Positions 39,537 through 47,837 of a stretch of DNA of 47,950 nucleotides are shown here, piece by piece. Under the pieces are notes generated by a model. It worked only from the letters and a program-made list of their open reading frames with translations, was not told where the DNA came from and ran no database searches. The stretch is from a virus: IMG/VR virus record IMGVR_UViG_3300005617_000161, positions 1 through 47,950 of that record, one strand, 5' to 3'. Every line of letters starts with the position of its first letter. Position 1 is the stretch's first letter. The translations under genes and the position numbers were made by a program.

Positions 39537-42107
39537 ATGGAAGATACGCAACAGGGCGAGTCGAAGACCGAACCTGGTTCTCGGCTCACGCCTATCGATT
39601 TTGCGGCGATCAACTACGTTCCCGGTGCCAGAGCGCCGTGGTTCTGTGGTGCCCAAAAAGATGGCAAAGAAGTCTGCTTCGGCCCTGATGAGTTAGGCGA
39701 ATATGCCAAGCACATCGAGGAGATGGTTGAGAACGTCAACCGCGCCGACTCCGCTGCTCGGATATGGGAAGTACTGCAAGCATGGGAGATGCGGCTATTC
39801 AATCGCAACTACCACTTCCTGAATGCAGGCTGGAAGGGCTGGGGCATGTTTGGCGGCTCTTCAGGTACTTCGGGCGCATCGATCATGCAGACGCAGAACG
39901 CGATGAAACTCTTCGCGTGCAACGTCTTTGGCGCTCGGCATGACAAGATTGTGGCGGCACTGAGCCGTGAGGTTCCCGGGGTAGCGGTTGTTCCGAAGGA
40001 TGAAGCTGATCCGATGGATCAGACCGCGCAGGAAGAATCGGAAAAGTATCTCAAGGTGTATCGCAATGACTCGAATCTCAAGAAAGCAGTTACGCAGACG
40101 GCCTCCTATTTCTACACCGATGACCGCGTTCTCTGGCTCACATATACGATTGCCGATCAGTCTCGCTGGGGAACAGAAACGCCAGATCGAGCACAAGAAG
40201 GCTTCGGCGCACCTGAGGCTGACGGAGTTACACCTGAGACAGAAGGACAACCTGCTGCTCAGTCGTCTGATCAACCTGCTCGCAGAGAAGAAACCCGCGT
40301 CTACGGCAAGCTAGAGTCCAAGGTCCCGCTCATGGCTGATGAAGAGCATGAGATGAACTGGGCACGTGCCGAGTGGGAAACCTCCGTCAACACGCTCAAA
40401 GCGAAATACCCTTGGGTGCGCGACAAGATCGCAGCGGGTGGCGCGAAAGAGGGCATGGACCAGATTGCAAGGCTGGCACGGATCAACGTGCGTCTGGCCG
40501 TGCAGTCGAGTTCAAGTTCAGGCGAGGCCTACAAGAACGATGCTACTGAAGGGGTCACGTTCTTCAAGCCGTCAGAGTATGAGGGCATCAAGGATGAAAA
40601 TGTCCGAGAAATCTTTTACAGCGAGTTTCCTGACGGTCTGGAAGTCTGGCACGCTGGCGGCCAGCTGGCAATGGTTCGCAACGCCCGAATGTCCAAGCAT
40701 GTCAAAGTTGGGCACCCCTCTCCCGGTTCAGGCCAGAATCGCCGTGCCATTGGAACCAATTACCTGCCACTTCAAAAAGTCCTGAACGCGAATATTTCGC
40801 TGATCGATCGCTACTTTCGGTCAATGGTTCCACGCCGTTATGCGATGGAGCCTTACATCGATACGCAGACGATTAATTCTCAGTCCAACGATCCTGCCAA
40901 GGTTACCGCAGTCTATCTGAATGGGCAGACAGGCCTTCGCATTCCCGACATTACAGGCGTCGAGAACGTCCCCCAGCCCAACAATGCGCTATTTGAGTTC
41001 GTGCAATGGCTGATTCAGGGTGCTCCCGAAATCATGGACAACGCCTCGCCTGCGATGTTCGGAGCCGACACTGGAACAGAGCAGACATTCGGCGAAGCGC
41101 GATTGGATCGCGACCAGGCACTGCAAGTCTTCTCGATGCCGTGGGGCACAATGTGCGAATTGGTATCTTGCGCCAGCCTTCAGGCCATCGAATCGGCAGC
41201 TGCCAACAGGCAGGCAAATATCTCCGCATCGCTTCCCGGCCAGCAACGACTTGAAATCGAGATTGAAAAGCTGCAGGGCTCTGTTCTTGCTTATCCCGAA
41301 TCGCTTGAAATTCCGCGCACTCTGGCTGAGCAGGAAGAGCAGATGCAGCAGTTGATTGAGCAGAGTCCTAACGTGGCTTTGTATCAGTCCATCCTCTCCG
41401 ACCCGCGCAACATCGCCGTCATCGCCAAATTCCCATCACTGGCTGACCTCGATGTACCGGGAGCCGATCAGGTCGAGCAGCAGCAGGGCGAGTTTGAGAT
41501 CCTGATGCGCTCTGGACCGATGCCTAATCCCGACTACCAGAAGATTGCTGACCAGATCAAGGAAGGCGAAGTTGAGATTGCGAACATTCAGGAGATGGCT
41601 GCTACCGACCTCACCGGAGCCGCGCAGCAGATCCTCGAACAGCATCAGCAGGCGATGGAGCAACTACAGCAACTCCTCCAGCAGACGCCTCCAGAGCTAT
41701 CCACGGTGCAGGTTGCCAAAGATACCTCCGAGAACCATGAGATTCATGCGCAGATCACGCTCGGCATGCTGACTTCTCCGACAGGCCGCAAGCTCAAGAA
41801 CGGCGATGAGGAGCAGCAGAAAGTCTGGAATAACCTCAAGCTTCACTGGCAAGAGCACATGGACATGGCACAGAAGCTCTCGCCCCCCAAAGAAATGGAA
41901 TTCAAGGGCTCAGTTTCAATCGATCCCTCGAAATTCCCGCCTCAGGCCCAGGCCCAGATGTTTGAGGCTATGGGCCTTGAAGTTCCGCCCCACTCGCTTG
42001 AGCCTGCAGAGCAGACGCACGAGATCACGCAGGAGCAAGAGGGCATGGATGCCAACGGAATACCGACCAAAACCAAGGTTGCAGTTTCTGGGGCACCGCT
42101 GAAGTAG
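39537..42107 (+). CDS. Portal protein
   Basis: 856 residues, the large size of P22-like podovirus portals with a long C-terminal helical barrel. N-terminal half has the portal body (NAMKLFACNVFGARHDKI, YLKVYRND, WLTYTIAD, then ARLARINVRLAVQSSSS). The C-terminal third is a Gln/Glu-rich helical region (AAQQILEQHQQAMEQLQQLL) fitting a barrel. Directly follows the coiled-coil gene and precedes the scaffold-like gene after a minus-strand insert. It forms the dodecameric DNA port at the capsid vertex. Confidence 0.75.
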   Translation: MEDTQQGESKTEPGSRLTPIDFAAINYVPGARAPWFCGAQKDGKEVCFGPDELGEYAKHIEEMVENVNRADSAARIWEVLQAWEMRLFNRNYHFLNAGWKGWGMFGGSSGTSGASIMQTQNAMKLFACNVFGARHDKIVAALSREVPGVAVVPKDEADPMDQTAQEESEKYLKVYRNDSNLKKAVTQTASYFYTDDRVLWLTYTIADQSRWGTETPDRAQEGFGAPEADGVTPETEGQPAAQSSDQPARREETRVYGKLESKVPLMADEEHEMNWARAEWETSVNTLKAKYPWVRDKIAAGGAKEGMDQIARLARINVRLAVQSSSSSGEAYKNDATEGVTFFKPSEYEGIKDENVREIFYSEFPDGLEVWHAGGQLAMVRNARMSKHVKVGHPSPGSGQNRRAIGTNYLPLQKVLNANISLIDRYFRSMVPRRYAMEPYIDTQTINSQSNDPAKVTAVYLNGQTGLRIPDITGVENVPQPNNALFEFVQWLIQGAPEIMDNASPAMFGADTGTEQTFGEARLDRDQALQVFSMPWGTMCELVSCASLQAIESAAANRQANISASLPGQQRLEIEIEKLQGSVLAYPESLEIPRTLAEQEEQMQQLIEQSPNVALYQSILSDPRNIAVIAKFPSLADLDVPGADQVEQQQGEFEILMRSGPMPNPDYQKIADQIKEGEVEIANIQEMAATDLTGAAQQILEQHQQAMEQLQQLLQQTPPELSTVQVAKDTSENHEIHAQITLGMLTSPTGRKLKNGDEEQQKVWNNLKLHWQEHMDMAQKLSPPKEMEFKGSVSIDPSKFPPQAQAQMFEAMGLEVPPHSLEPAEQTHEITQEQEGMDANGIPTKTKVAVSGAPLK

Positions 42108-42110
42108 GGA

Positions 42111-42269
42111 CTAAAGGTAGCCCAGATAGAACGTTTGCTTATCGTCGCTCCACCACGAAACTTCAGGCTTAACTAATCCGCACTGATCAGATTCGTCGTG
42201 TTCTACAACGACTTCCGCATCAGGGTTAGGCGCGTTCTTTAGTTCCTCGATTAGTTCTCTGACAGTCAT
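42111..42269 (-). CDS. Minus-strand small acidic protein between portal and scaffold genes
   Basis: 52 residues, ATG 42269, stop 42111, nearly filling the 190-base gap. Begins TVRELIEELKNAPNPDAEVV, a well-formed pattern shared with small phage proteins, then an acidic stretch with one Cys and a Trp pair (VSWWSDDK). No clear ribosome site. The insertion of an opposite-strand gene into a packed late operon suggests a moron. Confidence 0.6.
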   Translation of the reverse strand: MTVRELIEELKNAPNPDAEVVVEHDESDQCGLVKPEVSWWSDDKQTFYLGYL

Positions 42270-42297
42270 GCCGCAAGTTTAGCAAAGGTTTTAGGAG

Positions 42298-43629
42298 ATG
42301 GACATGGATGGAATGGATATTGGCGCAGTCGCCGATGCGCCGGAAGTAGAACTAGAAGTACAGGACGCGCCTGAAGAAGTAGAGGGCGCAGAATCTCCAG
42401 AAACTCCCGAATCTGAGCAGCAAACAGGCAATAAACTCAGCCGGGAATACTCGCAGTGGATCAAGAACGGCATGGACCCGAGCCATCCGAATGCCCAGCG
42501 CTTCGGAAGGATGGCGAAAGACGATCATGCCAGGGGTTATGCGCTCTCTCAAATCGATCCACGCGGAATTGATGGGATTCGAGAGCTCAAAGCCCAGATC
42601 GATGCAGTTGAGCATGGGGAATTACGCGGCGTTCAGGCAATCCAGGCAATTCAAGACACGCTGAACGAGGTTTCAGCGCTCGATGAGCGGATTGTGCAGG
42701 GAGATTTCGGGGTAATTGAGTCTTTTGGGCCTGAAATGCAGGCCGGGATACTCAAAATGGTCCCGAATTTCCTTGAAATGCAGCAGAAGTCGGACCCGGA
42801 AGGTTACGCAAAGACGCTTTTACCGCATTTCGTCTCTGCCTTGCGCGAATCTCCGATGGTACAGAGCTTTAATTCTCTCGTAGATGCTCTGCAAGAGGCT
42901 CCCCCGCAGGGAATGCCGGCTGAAGCGCAGAAATGGTTTGAGCAGCAGCGCTGGCAAAAGGCTTCGACGCACATTAATTCGATCGCTGAGTGGCTGAATA
43001 CTCAGGACAAGCAAGCCAAGGCGCTCCAGAACGGCAATACGGCGCAGGGAGCAAAACCACAGGCTCCAAGCGTGCAGGATGAACGCACTAAGCTCGATCA
43101 AGAGCGCCAGAAGCTGCATTACGAGACAAACGTCACTCCGCAAACCAACAAATATGCGGATACGCAATTTAAAGACCTTCTGAAGCCCTACGATTCACGC
43201 CTGAAGCTGAACGACACAGCCAAAGGGCGTCTGGCACAGGATTTCGTCTCCGCAGTGATCAAAAAAGCGAATGCCAACCCGGTATATCGCTCTCAGATGG
43301 ACCGCTTCTACAAGTCGCGGAACCCAGATCCGAAGCAGGTAGTCAACCTGTTCAAAGTGGAGTTCGATAAGCACGCGAAAAGCGTGATGAAAGACCTTGT
43401 AACCGAGCGCTATGGCAACTTCCTGAACGCAAGAGGTTCCCAGCAGCCTGCGGCTCGCCCCGCACCTGCAAATGGCGCTAAAGGGCCTGTGGCAGCGAGA
43501 GAGTACGTTGTTTCCTCTCGGCCCAGCTCGAATGACATCGACCACCAGCACCCGAAGTACATGGAACTCTATGCCCAGCGGAAATACCCGATGAAAGATG
43601 GTCGGATAGCCGTTTGGCGTCAGCAGTAA
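42298..43629 (+). CDS. Scaffold-like capsid assembly protein
   Basis: 443 residues, ribosome site taggag. Acidic N-terminus (EVELEVQDAPEEVEGAES), long helical middle and a basic C-terminus (KYMELYAQRKYPMKDGRIAV). No protease triad. Directly upstream of the major capsid gene, where scaffold proteins lie. The name rests on position, size and acidic-helical-basic layout. Confidence 0.65.
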   Translation: MDMDGMDIGAVADAPEVELEVQDAPEEVEGAESPETPESEQQTGNKLSREYSQWIKNGMDPSHPNAQRFGRMAKDDHARGYALSQIDPRGIDGIRELKAQIDAVEHGELRGVQAIQAIQDTLNEVSALDERIVQGDFGVIESFGPEMQAGILKMVPNFLEMQQKSDPEGYAKTLLPHFVSALRESPMVQSFNSLVDALQEAPPQGMPAEAQKWFEQQRWQKASTHINSIAEWLNTQDKQAKALQNGNTAQGAKPQAPSVQDERTKLDQERQKLHYETNVTPQTNKYADTQFKDLLKPYDSRLKLNDTAKGRLAQDFVSAVIKKANANPVYRSQMDRFYKSRNPDPKQVVNLFKVEFDKHAKSVMKDLVTERYGNFLNARGSQQPAARPAPANGAKGPVAAREYVVSSRPSSNDIDHQHPKYMELYAQRKYPMKDGRIAVWRQQ

Positions 43630-43651
43630 AAAGCAGCACCGCATCAATTCG

Positions 43652-43704
43652 ATCCGGGGGGACCGGGATACAAAAGAGGCTTAACGGCCGCTCGAATTCA
43701 GCGG
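43652..43704 (+). promoter_or_regulatory. Two hairpins in the major capsid leader
   Basis: Hairpin 1: atccgg / cc-g-ggat (43652-43669, loop gggga, one bulged G). Hairpin 2: ccgct / agcgg with a seven-base loop (43688-43704). They lie in the 132-base gap before the capsid gene, 58 bases before its ATG. May stabilise the abundant capsid message or act as a processing site. Confidence 0.4.
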
Positions 43705-43761
43705 AGATGACATGCACAGCACGGCTCCAAAAGCGCGTGACTTCATTTCTGAGGAATTCGT

Positions 43762-45111
43762 ATGTCTCTGGCGACAGAAACAGCAGTACAGGCTATCGAA
43801 CTTGAAACCTTTGTCGAGGAGATCGCCGATCTCCAGGCACGCTTCAATAAACTCCAAACCCGTCTTGAAAAGGGCGGCGTCAAGAAACAGATTTCGAACC
43901 AAACCCTTCGCGGCGCAACTCAGCGCTCTCCTTTCTGGGCACCTGTCCGCGTGCAGGGCGGCGCTGGCGTTCAGCAGGCTACCGCAGATACCTCTTCGAC
44001 GGTGTTTGCATGGCCTCGCGGAACTGGTTCTCAGTACCAGTCGTTCGTAGCCTCTCCGGTTCGCATCATCAACGTGTGCGAGATTTCAAACCTTGCGCAG
44101 GAAGCGACCAACGGCAAAGAACGCTCGCTCACCAAGTTCTCGAAGCAGGAGATGGAAGAATCTCTCTTGTCGCATGAGAACGGCGTCGAAGGCGTGCTGA
44201 ACCGCGACGGCTCGGGCACCATCGATGTGATTCCGGCCTCAGCCACGATTACCACGGGCGGATCTGGAGCGACCACATCGATCATCGCCGGCATGAATAA
44301 CGCGGCCAGCTTCTCCGATCAGCAGGGCGTCTGGGTCTTCCCGAGCGTCGGCGGATCGCAGCGGACCACGGGCATCACAACGGCTCTGATCTCCTACGTT
44401 GATCCGGTGACGAACACGCTGAACTTCTCGACAGCGCTTCCGACCGGAACCACGCAGGGCGACTTGCTGGTGATTCAGGGTGCCACAGGAGCAGCAGGCT
44501 CCTCGATCTACGGCAAGGATTACTGGATCTCGAACGGCTCTACCGGAACGATTGGCGGCCTCAACAAAGCCCTCTATCCCGGACGCCTTTCGACTCCCAC
44601 CATCAACTTCGGCGGGACGGGCACTATCAGCAACTCCACAGCGCAGCGGATTGAATCGATTCGCATGCGTGCGCTTGGCGACGAGTACGACGAGAACGAA
44701 TCGGCGTTCTGGTATGCCAATCCAGTGCAGGGCGTGGCGCTCAGCGGCAACTTCTACAACCCCGGATACACCCGTCTCGATGAGGGTGGCGACAGGGTCG
44801 TGGATACGGCCAAGAAGTACATGCAGAAGACCTGGGCGGGACGCGAAATCGTCTGGTCCTCGACTGCAGAGCCGACCCGCATGGACCTGATCGTGCCGAA
44901 AACATGGTGCTTCGGGGAACTCTTCCCGACTCGCCTGCATGAGTGGACACCGGGCAATCCGATTGCTGCGGTGCCGACGAATGACGGTGCCGGAACAACC
45001 ACGTACTACGACAGCCAGCAGTTTGGTTATGAGCGTGGTTTTAATGTGATCTGTCAAGATCCCAAAAAACAATTCTATATTCAGGGGTTACCTGTACCTG
45101 CAGACTCGTAG
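43762..45111 (+). CDS. Major capsid protein
   Basis: 449 residues, ribosome site gaggaattcgt. Helical N-arm (residues 1-45), then beta-rich body with many Gly/Ser/Thr and the long C-terminal domain (TRMDLIVPKTWCFGELFPTR, CQDPKKQFYIQG). Placed after the scaffold-like gene, the usual order. Size fits an HK97-fold capsid with an inserted domain. Cleavage or crosslinking residues cannot be assigned. Confidence 0.75.
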   Translation: MSLATETAVQAIELETFVEEIADLQARFNKLQTRLEKGGVKKQISNQTLRGATQRSPFWAPVRVQGGAGVQQATADTSSTVFAWPRGTGSQYQSFVASPVRIINVCEISNLAQEATNGKERSLTKFSKQEMEESLLSHENGVEGVLNRDGSGTIDVIPASATITTGGSGATTSIIAGMNNAASFSDQQGVWVFPSVGGSQRTTGITTALISYVDPVTNTLNFSTALPTGTTQGDLLVIQGATGAAGSSIYGKDYWISNGSTGTIGGLNKALYPGRLSTPTINFGGTGTISNSTAQRIESIRMRALGDEYDENESAFWYANPVQGVALSGNFYNPGYTRLDEGGDRVVDTAKKYMQKTWAGREIVWSSTAEPTRMDLIVPKTWCFGELFPTRLHEWTPGNPIAAVPTNDGAGTTTYYDSQQFGYERGFNVICQDPKKQFYIQGLPVPADS

Positions 45112-45159
45112 AATTGTTTTAACTTGACGTGACAGTACCATGTACAGCAACATAGATGC

Positions 45160-45759
45160 ATGGACACTAAAACCTGCAAAGTCTGTAACGAGACGAAGCC
45201 GCTAGATGCTTTTCCGGCAAGGGGTCGAACCTGCAAGGCGTGTTGGGTTATTTGGCAGCGTGCCTTTAGGCGAAACAAGCGGATCGAGTATTTAGCGGCT
45301 CACCCTCCACAACCAAAACCCACAGAAAAGGCTTGCCGAATCTGCGGAATCGTTAAGCCGCTTGAAGAATTCAACTTCGCTAGAAAACAAGCCAACCAGC
45401 GAACCTCTTACTGCCGACCATGCGCGTTAGAGCGTGCTTATGCTACCCGGGCACTTCGCGGTCGCGAGAATGAGGAGTTGTTTTACCGCTGCCGCAGGAT
45501 GGGTACTACGGCAGAGTGGTATCGGCAAAAGTTAGCCGAGCAGGACGGAAAATGCGCCCTGTGTTTGCAGCCTGAAGTTCACCCGGTTGTTCGTGGTGGT
45601 CGTACCAGGAACCTCGCCATCGACCACGATCACGGAACTGTACAAGTACGCGGCCTACTCTGCTTCCGCTGCAATACCGCACTTCACTCGCTTGAGAAGC
45701 ACGGGGCAGCATGGGCAGAACGAGCCGTTACTTACCTAAAGAAGTACGAAAGGACATGA
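45160..45759 (+). CDS. Endonuclease VII-like HNH nuclease
   Basis: 199 residues. N-terminal zinc ribbons CKVCNETKPLDAF and CRICGIVKPLEEFNF, followed by the catalytic core CALC, then NLAIDHDHGTVQVRGLLCFR with CFRCN, matching phage recombination endonuclease VII (Holliday-junction cleaver). It lies between the capsid gene and the GroES-like gene, a place where homing endonucleases insert. It overlaps the GroES gene by ATGA. It may resolve junctions before packaging or be a mobile gene. Confidence 0.85.
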   Translation: MDTKTCKVCNETKPLDAFPARGRTCKACWVIWQRAFRRNKRIEYLAAHPPQPKPTEKACRICGIVKPLEEFNFARKQANQRTSYCRPCALERAYATRALRGRENEELFYRCRRMGTTAEWYRQKLAEQDGKCALCLQPEVHPVVRGGRTRNLAIDHDHGTVQVRGLLCFRCNTALHSLEKHGAAWAERAVTYLKKYERT

Positions 45760-46073
45760 CCATGTTTCCAATCAAGCCTCTGCTGGACCGCGTGATTGTG
45801 CGCGAGATTCCAGTGAAAGAATATTTCCGCGTTGATGAGCTCGTAAGCAGCGAACTGCTCGACAACTCGAACATCAAAGCGCTGTCCGATCGCGGCGTTG
45901 TTGAAGCCGTGGGCAGCAAGGTAGAAGACGTGCAGGTAGGCGATACCGTCATGTTCGATGAGTTCGCACGGAATGACGAAATCTATCTGAACCCAGCCGA
46001 CAAGAACAGAAGCGATCTACCGCGGTACTTCCGCATCAGGGAAGCCGATTTGCAGGGCGTGATCAGTGCCTAA
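45756..46073 (+). CDS. GroES-like co-chaperonin
   Basis: 105 residues, ATG 45756 (45762 also possible). Core GroES features: PIKPLLDRVIVREI at the start, DRGVVEAVGSK and VQVGDTVMFDEFA in the middle, and YFRIREADLQGVISA at the end. The segment VKEYFRVDELVSSELLDN may be the mobile loop that binds host GroEL. Next to the capsid gene, so capsid folding in a modified GroEL chamber is likely, as with T4 gp31. Good match in length to host GroES (about 97). Confidence 0.85.
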   Translation: MTMFPIKPLLDRVIVREIPVKEYFRVDELVSSELLDNSNIKALSDRGVVEAVGSKVEDVQVGDTVMFDEFARNDEIYLNPADKNRSDLPRYFRIREADLQGVISA

Positions 46074-46239
46074 GCCGACCGCCGAAGAAATCATTAAAGC
46101 GCTCGGCAAGTTGGCAAGCTGCTTTTCCATCCCGGCGTCAGATGATAGCCATTACGTGAATGTCGTTAAGCCTGTCGGGGAAGTAGAAATGGCATATCTC
46201 GAAGCGCTGGACATTCTTATGCGGTATCACCATGCGTGA
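46066..46239 (+). CDS. Small helical hypothetical protein
   Basis: 57 residues, GTG 46066, overlapping the GroES gene by 8 bases and the next gene by 8. Sequence PTAEEIIKALGKLASCFSIP then EVEMAYLEALDILMRYHH. No family. Confidence 0.45.
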   Translation: MPKPTAEEIIKALGKLASCFSIPASDDSHYVNVVKPVGEVEMAYLEALDILMRYHHA

Positions 46240-46933
46240 GTGCCCTCCGTGGTTTCAGCGGGAACTAACCCGACTCGGCGGCACGAACCATTACGGCGAA
46301 CCAATCTTCAAGCTGGTCTGGTCGCCTGAGCCGAAACGAACGATCGGCGGCAGGTTTCAGGACGGCTATGTAGGCTATCGCAGGTTCCCCGAGATTCAGA
46401 GCGTTCCTTGCTGGGCGCTGATGGTTTGGGAAGCACGCGAGACGCAAGGCTCTCCAATGCGCTGGGAGATGGATTTCCGTGATCCCGAAACAGGGCTGAT
46501 GGATTGCGGCGGCTATCCCAAGTACGGCCGGTATCGCTGCCTGCATAAGCTGATTCATCACGAGATCACGCAGAAGCCGAAAGAGCAGGTCTGGTTTGAC
46601 GGGCCAGTGCTTCGCAGGGAAACGGTCGAAGTGCCCTTCATGAAGGTTCACCGCATGGAGCCCTGCGGATTCATTTTGGACGTAATGCTTCCCATGCTGA
46701 TGATGTGGCGCAAGCTCTCGGACAAAGCCAAGATAGCCGCCCTACAGCAGGAAGAGAAGTTGAAGCAGGAAGAGATTCTGAAACAGGCGAAGGACATTCG
46801 GCACGGCTGCCGGATTAGCAGAGGATCGGCTCTCGTAGCGAAGAGGGCGGAAATCATCGAGAAGGGTATGGCGCAGGCCATGAAAATGGCGGCTCAATAC
46901 GGCCTCGGCACAGTCATCGGAGGACATGAATGA
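46232..46933 (+). CDS. Conserved-type phage structural-region protein
   Basis: 233 residues. N-terminus WFQRELTRLGGTNHYGEP followed by IFKLVWSPEP is a pattern I recognise from phage genomes in this position. C-terminal half is a long charged helix (KAKIAALQQEEKLKQEEILK). Function unknown; probably head completion. Coupled to the next gene by ATGA. Confidence 0.6.
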   Translation: MRECPPWFQRELTRLGGTNHYGEPIFKLVWSPEPKRTIGGRFQDGYVGYRRFPEIQSVPCWALMVWEARETQGSPMRWEMDFRDPETGLMDCGGYPKYGRYRCLHKLIHHEITQKPKEQVWFDGPVLRRETVEVPFMKVHRMEPCGFILDVMLPMLMMWRKLSDKAKIAALQQEEKLKQEEILKQAKDIRHGCRISRGSALVAKRAEIIEKGMAQAMKMAAQYGLGTVIGGHE

Positions 46934-47733
46934 AAGTCATTGGCTTAACAGAAGGCAAGAGCGCCGAAGAGATGCGCAGGATGAATCCAGGCGCATTCAA
47001 CCCGCTTATTAACGGCAGAATGCTGCGCGAACCCATCAGGACCCTCTACATCCACTCGGTTGCGAAACAGGACTTTGTTGTGCGCAACGAACCGCTGTTC
47101 AAAAAGCTGGTTCTGAGGGGATGTACGAACGGCGAGCGCTACGTTACCTGCTCATCGCATCCCGACCCTTTACCTCAAAGCTGCACCGACCACGAGCGCG
47201 GCGGAACGCGCATTGACGACAACGATACATGGCTCTGCCTGATCGATCTTCTGAAGCCGGGGAATTACACGCTCGATCCATACGCGGGATCTGAGAATCC
47301 AGACTTCTACGCCAACCGCATCGGGACCAATCTGATCTGTGAAGGCGTGTTTCCGTCCGAGAACGAAGTTCCAACAGAAGAAGAGCTGAAAAGGGCTGAG
47401 AAATCACGCGATAAGCGTTACCGCTGGATGACGCAGGAAGCCATGAAGCTCGCGGCGGTATCGACCAAGCAACTCAATGAATTTCTTGAGCAGGTTCCGG
47501 CAGTCCACATCGCTATGGATGCGCTCGGACTTACGGCGCCGTGGCATCAGTCGAACGAAGTACGGACGATCTGCCCCAACTGCGGAGATCCAGTGAGACA
47601 GGGTATCGCCTTCCATCAGTCGAGCGCTGGGATGCTGTGCGTGATCGATGAGGAGCGCTATATGCGCATGAAGCGCATGAGCGAACCAGAGAAACGCGGT
47701 CCCGGAAGACCACCTAAGACAGAAGAAGTTTAG
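46930..47733 (+). CDS. Zinc-ribbon protein with AT-hook-like tail
   Basis: 267 residues. Helical body, then CPNCGDPV and a later Cys (SAGMLCVIDE) forming a probable zinc ribbon, and a C-terminal RGPGRPPK, an AT-hook-like DNA-binding motif. A DNA-binding protein in the head region is unusual. Follows the conserved protein by ATGA and precedes a structured RNA element. Confidence 0.6.
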   Translation: MKVIGLTEGKSAEEMRRMNPGAFNPLINGRMLREPIRTLYIHSVAKQDFVVRNEPLFKKLVLRGCTNGERYVTCSSHPDPLPQSCTDHERGGTRIDDNDTWLCLIDLLKPGNYTLDPYAGSENPDFYANRIGTNLICEGVFPSENEVPTEEELKRAEKSRDKRYRWMTQEAMKLAAVSTKQLNEFLEQVPAVHIAMDALGLTAPWHQSNEVRTICPNCGDPVRQGIAFHQSSAGMLCVIDEERYMRMKRMSEPEKRGPGRPPKTEEV

Positions 47734-47737
47734 CGGC

Positions 47738-47827
47738 CTTCGGGGAGAGTCAACCCGGCGAGGGGCTTTGGCATGGCATGTTCGGGACTCATGTCCCCCG
47801 GATAGCGCTGTGCGGCTCTCCCTGAAG
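47738..47827 (+). promoter_or_regulatory. Structured leader element, 12-bp closing stem
   Basis: Bases 47738-47749 pair fully with 47816-47827 (12 bp, one G-U). Inside are a strong hairpin gggac-tcat-gtccc (47784-47797) and ccgg/ccgg (47755-47758 with 47798-47801). The ribosome site aaggag of the next gene (47829-47834) lies one base after the stem, so folding could control its translation. Confidence 0.55.
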
Positions 47828-47837
47828 TAAGGAGCGT

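Noticed and set aside
44239-45072. 277-codon minus-strand open frame opposite the capsid gene
   Set aside because: It lies wholly within the major capsid gene, is Arg/His-rich in the way of antisense shadows, and has no ribosome site or neighbours on its strand.
45461-45480. Further TCGCG repeat in the endonuclease VII gene
   Set aside because: Two copies only and not at 10-bp spacing, so not counted as an iteron cluster.
47738-47827. tRNA
   Set aside because: A long closing stem exists, but no T-arm, anticodon arm or D-arm of proper size can be drawn.
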